From: Petrolisthes cinctipes
Taxonomy: Eukaryota > Arthropoda > Malacostraca > Decapoda > Porcellanidae
Assembly: GCA_033782935.1 (NCBI GenBank)
Contig: JAWQEG010001384.1
Coordinates: 2,501-66,500 of the forward strand
Direction of reading: 5' to 3'
DNA: 64,000 nucleotides
A model generated the notes under the pieces. That model was not told the origin of the DNA. It saw only the letters and a list, made by a program, of their open reading frames with translations, and did no database searches. Numbering within the stretch: the first letter of the stretch is position 1; each line of letters begins with the position of its first letter. Positions 20,536 to 30,447 of this stretch are shown in pieces. The position numbers were made by a program, and so were the translations under genes.

Positions 20536-23500
20536 TTGAGGTTAGGTTAGGTTAGGTTAGGTTTGAGGTTAGGTTAGGTTAGGTTTGAGGTTAGGTTAGG
20601 TTAGGTTTGGTTAGGTTTGAGGTTAGGTTAGGTTAGGTTAGGTTTGAGGTTAGATTAGGTTAGGTTAGGTTTGAGGTTAGGTTAGGCTAGGTTTGAGGTT
20701 AGGTTAGGTTAGGTTTAAAGGTTAGGTTAGGTTAGGTTAGGTTTGAGGTTAGGTTAGGTTATGATAGGTTTGAGGTTATGTTAGGTTAGGTTAGGTTTGA
20801 GGTTAGGTTAGGTTAGGTTTGAGGTTAGGTTAGGTTAGGTTTGGTGTGAGGTTAGGTTAGGTTAGGTTTGAGGTTAGGTTTGGTTAGGTTAGGTTTGAGG
20901 TTGGGTTAGGTTAGGTTAGGTTTGAGGTTAGGTTAGGTTAGGTTAGGTTTGAGGTTAGATTAGGTTAGGTTAGGTTTGAGGTTAGGTTAGGTTAGGGTAG
21001 GTTTGAGGTTAGGTTAGGTTTGAGGGTAGGTTAGGTTAGGTTAGGTTTGAGGTTAGGTTAGGTTAGGTTAGGTTTGAGGTTAGGTTAGGTTAGGTTTGAG
21101 GTTAGGTTAGGTTAGGTTAGGTTTGAGGTTAGATTAGGTTAGGTTTGAGGTTAAGTTAGGTTAGGTTTGAGGTTAGGTTAGGTTAGGTTAGGTTTGAGGT
21201 TAGGTTAGGTTTGAGGTTAGGTTAGGTTAGGTTAGGTTTAAGGTTAGGTTAGGTTAGGTTAGGTTTGAGGTTAGGTTAGGTTAGGTTTGAGGTTAGGTTA
21301 GGTTAGGCTAGGTTTGAAGTTAGGTGAGGTTAGGTTAGGTTAGGTTAGGTTTAAGGTTAGGTTAGGTTAGGTTTGAGGTTAGGTTAGGTTAGGTTTGAGG
21401 TTAGGTTAGGTTAGGTTTGAGGTTAGGTTAGGTTAGGTTAGGTTTGAGGTTAGGCTAGGTTAGGTTAGGTTTGAGGTTAGATTAGGTTAGGTTTGAGGTT
21501 AGGTTAGGTTAGGTTTGAGGTTAGGTTTGGTTAGGTTAGGTTTGAGGTTAGGTTTGGTTTGGTTAGGTTTGAGGTTAGGTTAGGTTAGGTTAGGTTTAAG
21601 GTTAGGTTAGGTTAGGTTAGGTTTGAGGTTAGGTTAGGTTAGGTTTGAGGTTAGGTTAGGTTAGGTTTGAAGTTAGGTGAGGTTAGGTTAGGTTAGGTTA
21701 GGTTTAAGGTTAGGTTAGGTTAGGTTTGAGGTTAGGTTAGGTTAGGTTTGAGGTTAGGTTAGGTTAGGTTAGGTTTGAGGTTAGGTTAGGTTAGGTTAGG
21801 TTAGGTTAGGTTAGGTTAGGTTTGAGGTTAGGTTAGGTTAGGTTAGGTTTGAGGTTAGGTTAGGTTAGGTTAGGTTTGAGGTTACGTTAGGTTAGGTTAG
21901 GTTTAAAGTTAGGTTTGGTTAGGTTAGGTTTGAGGTTAGGTTAGGTTAGGTTAGGTTTGAGGTTAGGTTAGGTTAGGTTAGGTTTGAGGTTAGGTTAGGT
22001 TAGGTTTGAGGTTAGGTTAGGTTAGGTTAGGTTTGAGGTTAGGTTAGGTTAGGTTAGGTTTGAGGTTAGGTTAGGTTAGGTTTGAGGTTTGAGGTTAGGT
22101 TAGGTTAGGTTTGAGGTTAGGTTAGGTTAGGTTAGGTTAGGTTAGGTTAGGTTAGGTTTGAGGTTAGGTTAGGTTAGGTTAGGTTTGAGGTTAGGTTAGG
22201 TTAGGTTAAGTTTGAGGTTAGGTTAGGTTAGGTTTGAGGTTAAGTTAGGTTAGGTTTGAGGTTAGGTTAGGTTAGGTTAGGTTTGAGGTTAGGTTAGGTT
22301 AGGTTAGGTTTGAGGTTAGGTTAGGTTAAGTTAGGTTTGAGGTTAGGTTAGGTTTGAGGTTTGGTTAGGTTTGGTTAGGTTTGAGGTTAGGTTAGGTTAG
22401 GTTAGGTTTGAGGTTAGGTTAGGTTAGGTTTGAGGTTAGGTTAGGTTAGGTTTGAGGTTAGGTTAGGTTAGGTTAGGTTTGAGGCTAGGTTAGGTTAGGT
22501 TTGAGGTTAGGTTAGGTTAGGTTTGAGGTTAGGTTAGGTTTGAGGTTAGGTAAGGATTGATTTGAGGTTAGGTTAGGTTAGGTTAGGTTTGAGGTTAAGT
22601 TAGGTTAGGTTAGGTTTGAGATTAGGTTAGGTTAGGTTAGGTTTGAGGTTAGGTTAGGTTAGGTTATGTTTAAGGTTAGGTTAGGTTAGGTTAGGTTTGA
22701 GGTTAGGTTAGGTTAAGTTAGGTTTGAGGTTAGGTTAGGTTAGGTTAGGTTTGAGGTTAGGTTAAGTTAGGTTTGGTTTGAGGTTAGGTTAGGTTAGGTT
22801 AGATTTGAGGTTAGGTTAGGCTAGGTTAGGTTTGAGGTTATGTTAGGTTAGGTTAGGTTTGAGGCTAGGTTTGGTTAAGTTAGGTTAGGTTTGAGGTTAG
22901 GTTAGGTTAGGTTAGGTTTGAGGTTAGGTTAGGTTACGTTAGGTTTGAGGTTAGGTTAGGTTAGGTTTGAGGTTAGGTTAGGTTAGGTTAGGTTTGAGGT
23001 TAGGTTAGGTTAGGTTAGGTTTGAGGTTAGGTTAGGTTAAGTTTGAAGTTAGGTTAGGTTAGGCTAGGTTTGAGGTTAGGTTAGGTTTGAGGTTAGGTTA
23101 GGTTAGGTTAGGTTTGAGGTTAGGTTAGGTTAGGTTTGGTTTGAGGTTAGGTTAGGTTAGGTTAGGTTTGAGGTTACGTTAGGTTAGGTTAGGTTTAAGG
23201 CTAGGTTTGGTTAGGTTAGGTTTGAGGTAAGGTTAGGTTAGGTTAGGTTTGAGGTTAGGTTAGGTTAGGTTTGAGGTTAGGTTAGGTTAGGTTTGAGGTT
23301 AGGTTAGGTTAGGTTAGGTTTGAGGTTAGGTTAGGTTAGGTTAGGTTTGAGGTTAGGTTAGGTTAGGTTTGAGTTTAGGTTAGGTTAGGTTTGAGGTTAG
23401 GTTAGGTTAGGTTAGGTTTGAGGTTAGGTTAGGTTAGGTTTGAGGTTAGGTTAGGTTAGGTTAGGTTTGAGGTTAGGTTAGGTTAGGTTAGGTTTGAGGT

Positions 23501-24110
23501 TAGGTTAGGTTAGGTTAGGTTTGAGGTTAGGTTAGGTTAGGTTAGGTTTGAGGTAAGGTTAGGTTAGGTTTGAGATTAAGTTAGGTTAGGTTTGAGGTTA
23601 GGTTATGTTAGGTTAGGTTTGAGGTTAGGTTAGGTTAGGTTAGGTTTGAGGTTAGGTTAGGTTAGGTTAGGTTTGAGGTTAGGTTAGGTTAGGTTAGGTT
23701 TGAGGTTAGGTTAGGTTAGGTTAGGTTTGAGGTTAGGTTAGGTTAGGTTAGGTTTGAGGTTAGGTTAGGTTAGGTTTGAGGTTAGGTTAGGTTGGGTTAG
23801 GTTTGAGGTTAGGTTAGGTTAGGTTAGGTTTGAGGTTAGGTTAGGTTAGGTTAGGTTTGAGGTTAGGTTTGGTTAGGTTTGATGTTAGGTTAGGTTAGGT
23901 TTGAGGTTAGGTTAGGTTTGAGGTTAGGTAAGGATTGGTTTGAGGTTAGGTTAGGTTTGAGGTTAGGTTAGGTTAGGTTAGTTTTGAGATTAGGTTAGGT
24001 TAGGTTAGGTTTGAGGTTAGGTTAGGTTAGGTTATGTTTAAGGTTAGGTTAGGTTAGGTTAGGTTTGAGGTTAGGTTCGGTTAAGTTAGGTTTGTGGTTA
24101 GGTTAGGTTA
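20536..24110 (+). repeat. interstitial TTAGG array with TTTGAGG spacers (3.6 kb)
   Basis: The arthropod telomere pentamer TTAGG (G-rich strand on plus) in runs of mostly two to four units, up to about eight. Runs are separated by a TTTGAGG heptamer that repeats regularly, giving a higher-order unit (GAGGTTAGGTTAGGTTAGGT + TT) of about 21-27 bp. Point variants (TTAAG, TTACG, TTCGG) are scattered and more frequent towards 24.1 kb. It ends abruptly at 'GGTTAACTTATCTTGG' (about 24111). It is internal, so it is an interstitial telomere-like satellite, not a chromosome end. Confidence 0.95.
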
Positions 24111-25259
24111 ACTTATCTTGGACTTATTTTCATACGAATACAGCCATGAATAAAAATATATATCCTATTATTTCAGAAGAGGCTTTTTAGTCCGATTATA
24201 CGCAAAGATAACAAAATTAGAATGATATACAAACTTATACAGGCCTTTTATAATTTTATTTTACATTTTACGTCGTCAATGATAGTAACAGTACTAAATC
24301 ACAATAAGATGTTGATAATATATTGGTGTCCATACGATACGGTCTCCGCTGCTGCAGCAACACGTAAACAAACCAACCCAGTACCCAGTGCTTCCATTTT
24401 AGGGTAAAATACCCTAAACTAGGGTAATTAGATCCTCTTTAGGGTAGTGTTTAGGGTAAGGCTTAATTTGGGGTAATTTTAGGGTAATTCATAGGCAAAA
24501 CATATTTTATATGTCAAAATCTATCGAAAATTAAGAATAGTACACAAAGCTGTTGTAGACATGAAAAGAAAGTTGAAAGTTAATTAATACTGAGGCTACA
24601 TATTTATGTTGCTTTACAATTTTGCTGAACCCATCAAATTATCCATAATACAGTGTATTGGGGCATAACCCAGATATCCTAAGTTTATTTTCTTTCACTG
24701 ATAAACATGATGATCTTTACAAATAGAATTTATTTTAGTTTTTTCTTATATATGATCCTAAATGACTGTGTAATAATGCATTACATTATTCAAAGTTACG
24801 ATGTTGCCGATTTTTTAGGGTAATACATAGTAATTTAGGGTAAAACTGGCTCGATTCTAGGGTAATATTTTCGGAGCTCATGGAGGCCCTGCCAGCGCAA
24901 GGTATGCATATTTCTAAAGCTAATAAATGTGAAAATATGGCATTTCAACATTTTCCGCTTCATGGTATGGGTCATGCTAAATACAATTGTTAATATTTGT
25001 AGGCTGTTATACTCATGCAGTTCATGAAAGCCGCTTAATGCACACATTTCGACTTTTATTATTTACTAATTTATATGAAAAATATAGTATATTCAGCATA
25101 TATTATGCGAAAACACAAAAGTATGTATTTTTTTATACATTTAAGTAAAAGGTCGTGAACTAGAACGCTAATTTTCTAGTGTAAAATAAGGTATGAAATT
25201 TAACTAAGTTACCCATGTCCAGCACTTAAAAGGTCGCAAATAAAAAATAGATCACCATT
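24111..25259. other. AT-rich sequence with AGGGTAA motifs
   Basis: No gene recognised. TAGGGTAA-type words cluster at about 24400-24495 and 24816-24866 (for example 'TTAGGGTAAAATACCCTAAA'). A similar word is seen at 9860-9880, suggesting a small dispersed repeat. Confidence 0.5.
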
Positions 25260-25262
25260 TGG

Positions 25263-25550
25263 CAACATCACTCAAAGTGTGGGCTCGCCTATTATTTGGC
25301 TTATTTTTTATCGGAGGAGATGGAAGATGACCTTCCAATAGATGTTGATGTTGCAAAAATAACCAATATTATTTTAGCTTGTTGTGTACTACATAATGTA
25401 ACGGTAGGACAAGCTAATGAAGAAGCTCTTCTACTTGCTGAAGGATATGTGTTCCCACCAATTGAGGATGGAAATATTGGACAGGCCATTGACCTACCTC
25501 CAGAAATTGGTGGGAATGAAAAGAGAGACTTTGTTGCTGCGCTACTGTAA
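25263..25550 (+). pseudogene. PIF/Harbinger (HARBI1-like) transposase C-terminal fragment
   Basis: The plus frame contains 'VDVAKITNIILACCVLHNVT' followed by an acidic, Pro-containing tail and a terminal 'KRDFVAALL' before TAA (25548-25550). The 'ACCVLHN' motif is the hallmark of the C-terminal part of DDE_Tnp_4 nucleases in HARBI1/Harbinger proteins. The frame is open from about 25263, but the catalytic DDE residues, normally further upstream, are absent. It has no ATG at its start and lies upstream of the oppositely oriented Myb/SANT gene. Harbinger transposons normally carry exactly such a nuclease plus Myb-like pair. Confidence 0.75.
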
Positions 25551-25983
25551 ATACTAAACAGCATTTGTCTTACTGTCCTCTCAATAATTATTAAACATTA
25601 AACACTACAGTACCATATGACCACTCCTTCACCTCATAATTGTGTTTCTTCTTAAAAGTGCAGTTTGTAGGTACAGTACTGTACTGTACATCTATGGGAG
25701 GTTGTTAGTTGTAGAGAAAAAAAAAATCATATCAGGATATACTGTACTGAAACAACTATATTTCATTAAGATTAATGACAATTATTGACACACACAATGA
25801 TGGTAAAAAACCAGTTACAACTTCCATTCCAAACACTGCAAGACTTGAATATATACTAGTATGCATACATGGTGTGTATTTGCATTGTATATATGGATGG
25901 GGGATGAATATTATAAACTGTACTGTTTATACATGTGATTATAAATGTGTCTATATGGATTGTATGTGTGTGTGTATGTATGT

Positions 25984-26175
25984 ACTGTCACGAGCACTCG
26001 TTTCTGCTCAGGGTTTGCTCCTTTCTTCCTTCCCCTACCATGGACAGAGGGATGAGGGGGATCGGAGATCGGGAAGATAGTCTACCACCAGCTCCGATAC
26101 CCCTCTTCCCTCTGTCCATGGTAGGGGTTGGGAGGAAGGAGCAATCCCTGAGCAGAAACTAGTGCTCGTGACTGT
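25984..26175. mobile_element. foldback MITE with about 75-bp arms
   Basis: Left arm 'GTCACGAGCACTCGTTTCTG' (25987 onward), through 'CCTACCATGGACAGAGGG', pairs with right arm 'CCCTCTGTCCATGGTAGGGG' through 'CAGAAACTAGTGCTCGTGAC' (ending about 26172), around a centre near 26078. It lies between GTAC/TGTAC words, so a TA or TAC target duplication is possible. No coding capacity. Confidence 0.85.
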
Positions 26176-26176
26176 A

Positions 26177-26177
<1 letters not shown>

Positions 26178-26225
<48 letters not shown>
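26178..26225. repeat. (AT)n microsatellite
   Basis: Uninterrupted AT tract of about 46 bp immediately after the foldback MITE. Confidence 0.95.
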
Positions 26226-26228
<3 letters not shown>

Positions 26229-26501
26229 TTAATGTACTAACTGTATTAGTACATTAAATTAATTAACCATCGTTAAGAATAATATCACATAAACTTAAAT
26301 TACCATTGTTTTCTTGGTTTCAATCACAAATAAATATTATAAAAGTTTTTCACTATAATTACTCACTTACACAAACATCCACCCACCCCTACTCATTGTC
26401 CAAAATTTCACTATCTTTTATTTCAAAAACTTTTCTCAACAGGTTATTTCGTGTTTACTGAGCATCTTTGTATACTTCTATTAATTTTTCTTTGGTTTCT
26501 A

Positions 26502-26903
26502 TTATTTTGTTAGTTTTTTTTCTTTTAAAAATTCGTTTTGTTTTTGGAATTCCTCAAGGAGATTGGTATACAAGTGTTCCATCCTCTCTGAGTGGGAGGG
26601 AGGCCTAATCCTGCGCCGCTTTGCCTTTGGCTCCACTGGCAGCTGTAATTGTTACCCAACTTCCTCTTCCTCTTCTTGGGAGAGCTCTGGGTCGGCCATT
26701 GTTGGTGCTGGAGCAAGGCCACAAGACACGGTTTGCGGGCGATCAAGAGGCCTCTCCCCATACAGCGAGTAGAAGAGGTCGTAGTGGGCAGGCACCTTTC
26801 CCCGTGGGTTGCCGGTTTTGGTGACGGATTCCCGATACGTCCGGAACAGCTGTTTCAAGTTTTTCAATTTTGTTTTCAGCAGTTCCTCGGTCACCTGCGG
26901 CAT
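26502..26903 (-). CDS. Myb/SANT gene terminal exon c (contains in-frame TAA)
   Basis: Starts after an AG at 26905-26904; the acceptor tract (CCTATTACCCATAAAG) is weak. It runs to TAA at 26504-26502. The second half of the Myb domain is followed by an acidic stretch ending ...EEEEEVG, the TAA at 26654-26652, and then 50 further in-frame codons with the NLS and coiled-coil-like end. The post-stop part looks protein-like, so the stop is probably a recent lesion, a read-through site or a sequencing error. Confidence 0.6.
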
Positions 26904-27230
26904 CTTTATGGGTAATAGGTTTATGATATTAGTCCAGAGCACTTACAACGTCCAATATTATCTATTGTAATATTATACACAAACATTACATCCATATTAC
27001 TTGAAAAAAAACATTCTCTGAATAATTCCAGTCAACTTAAGAGACTTACCCGGTATGTACATTCGTAGGCTAGGACTACACTTGATGAAAGTGAAGATAT
27101 ATATCAATTAGCAACCATTCATTTTTGCCAATCAATTTTAACCATAAAATACAAAACCATGCTCCCCAAATATTTTAAAGCAAGCATGCAAGCAACCATG
27201 ATGCAGGCACTGAAATAAACACAGACTTAC

Positions 27231-27251
27231 TTCGTTATCATCTTCTTGCAG
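27231..27251 (-). CDS. Myb/SANT gene microexon b (21 bp)
   Basis: Seven codons (LQEDDNE) flanked by TTTTTCCAG and GTAAGT. Phase 0 on both sides, joining 'KKMLLV' to 'MPQVTEELL' without a frame change. It is too short to find by ORF length and is supported only by splice signals and frame. Confidence 0.6.
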
Positions 27252-27453
27252 CTGGAAAAATGAAAGCCTTATGTAAAACTTCACTTATTAATTTCTGCTC
27301 TAATGACTATTACATAATTTTTAAATGTCATAATATGGTCAAATCCTAAAGTACCCTTTCTTACCTAGTATAACATAACATTTTATTTGCAGAAAACTGA
27401 ATACAGTATTGACATCAAACTGCTCAAATAATAAAAGAGAAAAATGCACTTAC

Positions 27454-27638
27454 TACTAACAGCATTTTCTTATGCATTTCCCGCCATACCTTGGAATGGG
27501 TCTGTGTTTTCCCAGTTAGGTCTGGGAAGTGGACCTTGACAGTTTCAAGGAAGTATTCTGTTAGAGGTGTTGTCCAAAGGTCGACATTCCTGAACCCCCC
27601 ATGCTTCCTCTTCCATTCACCTGAAGGTCTAGCAACAT
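27454..27638 (-). CDS. Myb/SANT gene exon a
   Basis: 185 bp: two bases completing a split codon, then 61 codons. The acceptor (ATCTTCTATTGCAG) and donor (GTAAGTG) are both canonical. It encodes the first half of the domain with the two conserved Trp positions (W in 'VDLWTTP' and W in 'KVWREM'). A preceding exon must end with one base of a split codon. The stretch ending at 27850 with donor GGTAAGT has a compatible phase, giving Asp across the junction. Confidence 0.7.
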
Positions 27639-27849
27639 CTGCAATAGAAGATAATTGTATGTCAGGTAAAATACTGTTGAGATAGCTAAACCAGCATTAA
27701 TGAAATTGAATGGTCATTGATGGTACTCCACTATAAGAGGTTCCTCACATGTGTAAGAATTTATTCTATATGCACAGTGCAGACTTTACAGTCAATAATG
27801 AAGTCCTAAACTGCATTAATAAACTTTAGTACAGTAATCTTTAACTTAC

Positions 27850-27878
27850 CCTTTGCTTTTGATGGTATGGGAGACCCT
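27850..27878 (-). CDS. possible upstream Myb/SANT exon, cut by a hairpin insertion
   Basis: The minus strand reads ...GSPIPSKAK and one extra base before a perfect donor (GGTAAGTT, exon end at 27850). That phase joins exon a as an Asp codon. Upstream, the sequence runs directly into the hairpin element at 27879-27999 and the frame hits a TGA there. The hairpin may have inserted into the exon. Evidence is limited to the donor and phase. Confidence 0.35.
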
Positions 27879-27999
27879 ATATTTCAGGAATATCTGCATT
27901 TAATAGTCCACCTCCTGGGTGTGGGACCGCATGCACCTGCATGCATCCTCTAGGTCACTGAAGCCCTTGTCTCAATAAATGCAGATATTCCTGAAATAT
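27879..27999. mobile_element. small hairpin element (24-bp arms)
   Basis: ATATTTCAGGAATATCTGCA (+TTTA) at 27879-27902 is the exact reverse complement of TAAATGCAGATATTCCTGAA (+ATAT) at 27976-27999. The 73-bp loop holds a GC-richer core with nested 'GGTGCATGC'-type palindromes. It looks like a MITE. Confidence 0.75.
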
Positions 28000-28170
28000 T
28001 TAGATTTGTTTAAGTTCCACACTTTGATACGATATGGGTCAATGTATCGATTCCATAATTAAGTCTAACCTAACCCTACTTTCCTGTTTGAGTTAATACG
28101 GCAGTTCACATTAAAATGTAAATTCTCCCTGGCAATGGGTATATACCAAAGAAAAAATGGTTTAAATTCA
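28000..28170. other. spacer, nothing recognised
   Basis: AT-rich sequence between the hairpin element and the next foldback unit. Confidence 0.4.
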
Positions 28171-28720
28171 GTGAAGAAAGAGCACCGAAAATATTTTAAA
28201 GGTAATTCTGCATAAGAGTTCCGCCTTGTTTTATCCATTTTTTAACTTTTTCCTGCCTATTTTGACTTGTTCTTGTCATTAGTTGATTGGAAAGCACTTG
28301 TTTTATACTTGTTCCCTAACCCCTTCAATCTTGGGGGAGAGCACTGAGAATCGGGGGTTTTGGGTGGGGAAAAACACAATTTTAGTACAGAATTGGCGTT
28401 TAATTAATACTTATGACCTGCTATATATCTCAAGATTGGGAAAATCCAAGCCAACTTTCGAGAATTTACCTTACCTGACCTGACCTAACCTGACATAACC
28501 TAACATAAACTAATCTGGACCGGGGCAGACCTAACCAGGGCAAAATATGTATAAAAGAAGTGTTTTCCAATGAATATATAAAGGTAACTGATGAATAGAA
28601 CAAGAAAAAATAGGCAGGAAAATTAAAAATAAAATGCAAAACACCAGGTGGAACTGTTATGCAGAATTACCATTCAGTGAGGGAAGAGCAAATAAAATAT
28701 TTTTCAATATTCATTTGGAA
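28171..28720. mobile_element. foldback unit carrying a MITE-A/arm fragment
   Basis: Left part (28195-28290: 'GGTAATTCTGCATAAGAGTT', 'CCTGCCTATTTTGACTTGTT') recurs inverted at about 28565-28690 ('TTCTATTCATCAGTTACC' on minus, 'GGTAATTCTGCATAACAGTT' on minus). Between the arms, 28330-28545 contains the 'GGGTTTTGGGTGGGGAAAAA' arm motif and AACCT-rich MITE-A interior. Similarity between arms is about 80% by eye, so it is old. Confidence 0.65.
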
Positions 28721-29388
28721 AAATGTAACCTAACTTCACCTCATCTGCATTTCTTTGCTGGACCATTTAAGTTGAGATTTGTAGCCTTGCATACCTTCAG
28801 AGCAAATTATCATAAGTTTTGATAGCAAAGGGAGAAATCAACAACACACTTTCAGAAAATTACTTCTTGTTTATATTCTACCTGCATAACATATCACTAC
28901 AGTAAACTCCTAAGGTCTGGCGTTATTTCTTAACTATTGTACACCGACAAATGTAGTGCTTACATGTATTTCTGACATTTTTTCTTTATATTCCACTTAC
29001 TTGTCCATGTTAGCCGCCATTCTCCCAAGCTGCCTCAAGACTGCTCTGGAGCGGCGGAGCCTGGAGGTCGCTTGGGTTGGATTCGTGGGCCGTCTTGGTT
29101 TCTACACTTTTGGCTTCGCCCGTCTTCGTATCCTTTTGCCGCGCATAAACAGTCCAGCAGCCCTCGGCTTGGTTTCACCGAAGACGAGATTCAGTAATTC
29201 GACCGCGCAAAAACACGGTTTAGAATATAACAAGATTTACAAGCAAATGAGCATAATTGGATAAGAGGAAATATTTTGCATTCTGTGATTGTGCGGTTTA
29301 AGGGGATAATATACTTTCAGTATATTCGAGCATGCATGGAAACAGGACCAGACAAAAAAAAAAAAAAAATAATAATATATATATATAA
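28721..29388. other. flank with a GC-rich island and a possible first exon
   Basis: Mostly AT-rich. Positions 29020-29220 are distinctly GC- and CpG-rich compared with everything nearby ('GGAGCGGCGGAGCCTGGAGG', 'GCCCGTCTTCG', 'TTGCCGCGC'). The plus-strand frame at 28956-29264 has no features I can name. A candidate minus-strand start exon is listed separately. Confidence 0.5.
29001..29020 (-). CDS. candidate first coding exon (ATG then GTAAGT donor)
   Basis: On the minus strand, in a good start context (GAGAATGGCGGC), ATG GCG GCT AAC ATG GAC AA is followed at once by GTAAGTG. The upstream 200 bp are GC/CpG-rich and would be the leader and promoter. It lies 1.36 kb upstream of Myb/SANT exon a on the same strand and could be its first exon. 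However, it ends after two bases of a codon, whereas exon a needs one, so at least one more exon is required. Confidence 0.35.
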
Positions 29389-30159
29389 TCTATATACATA
29401 AAGCCAAGATTCTGTCTGCGTGTGTGTGTGTGTGTGTGTCCGCGATGCACGCCTAAACCGTCCAACTTTGTGTCCTCAAAATTTGCATGTAGGTGAGTCT
29501 TGATCCCCTTCAGGTTTAGGGGGGGTCATACAACGAAACCACATATAACGAAACGTGGAAGCGAAATAATAATAAATTACAGGGGAAAAATCTACGGAAT
29601 CACCATACCACATTTCAGCCTTCCGCAAAAACACGGTCATTTTTAAAGTTTCATTTAGGTAAATTTTTTCTTACAGAATTGTAGAGCTTGATTTTACACA
29701 CCAGAATCTGTAAACTAAAGTTTCCTAGGTCCACTGGTTTGCGTACAGCAGCGCCATGAGTAATAAAGTAGTTACCCCTAAAACCCCCCTAAAAATGAGA
29801 ACACGTGTTCTATTATTAAATTATGTTCACGATTTCTTTTACTTTTGTCAAATTGATTTTCATTATTGCCATATTTATTTTCACATTCAACGAAACCACA
29901 AATAACGACACGTGGAAGCGAAATAATAATATAGATAAGAAAATAAATGGGGTGGGGGGGGGGGGGAAGCAAAATAGTGTCGGATACTGGTCCAGAAATC
30001 AACAGCTCATGAACATATTTTAGGCTACAGCACGGATATTATTCGATTTGTTTATGCCTTATCTCAGTAAGTATATTGTCGTTCACGATTTATTTTACCT
30101 ATATTATTACATTTTATCCATTTTTGTGATTGATTTCTACCATATTGGTATAATATTTT

Positions 30160-30447
30160 GGTAAATATTGAATGAATTACCGTTATTGCATACCGTTTTT
30201 CTACCTTCATTACCCACTTATTTAGACCATTCTAAGACTATTTGCTTCTATGGCATTTCCTCCGCAAATGCCCCATTTCCAAGATAGGGCATATTCAAAT
30301 GGGGCATTTTGAAATTAGCCTGACCTTACCTGACCTTACCTAACCTAACCTAGACCACATCAGACTACCGGGACCTAACCTGGGCAAACTACCGGGACCT
30401 AACCTGGGCAAACTACCAGGAAAACGGTAATTCTTTCAATAATTACC
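30160..30447. mobile_element. MITE-A, intact copy with 8-bp target duplication
   Basis: 288 bp from GGTAAATATTGAATGAATTA to the inverse end ...AATAATTACC. AATATTTT lies on both sides (30152-30159 and 30448-30455), which I read as an 8-bp target-site duplication. GG...CC ends with an 8-bp duplication fit Merlin-type or related TIR transposons. It sits inside the Helitron and so was inserted before that element was duplicated. Confidence 0.8.

Larger units (their letters stand above)
26502..27638 (-). pseudogene. Myb/SANT-like DNA-binding protein gene, three exons, in-frame stop
   Basis: Minus-strand gene assembled from splice signals. Exon a is 27638-27454 (acceptor TTCTATTGCAG, donor GTAAGT), exon b 27251-27231 (TTTTTCCAG / GTAAGT), exon c 26903-26502. 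The phases fit at both joins. The product carries a Myb/SANT (MADF-like) domain: the N-terminal 'GEWKRKHGG' and a Trp-containing helix in exon a ('LWTTPLTEYFLETVKVHF', then 'SKVWREMHKKM'), and in exon c 'LLKTKLKNLKQLFRTYR' and 'YDLFYSLYGERP'. The tail has an acidic run, a basic NLS-like 'EPKAKRRRIRP' and a coiled-coil-like 'LLEEFQKQNEFLKEK'. A TAA at 26654-26652 lies between the acidic run and the NLS in the same frame, so the reading is broken once or ends early. The 5' end is not found. It faces the Harbinger nuclease relic tail to tail; such genes occur both as Harbinger partners and as host genes. Confidence 0.7.

Noticed and set aside
19882..20550. Leu/Arg-rich frames (RLRLGLRFG) as a protein
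   Set aside because: Direct translation of degenerate TTGAGG/GAGGTT words; compositional artefact.
20536..24110. True chromosome end
   Set aside because: The array is internal, followed by ordinary sequence for 40 kb, and is punctuated by TTTGAGG.
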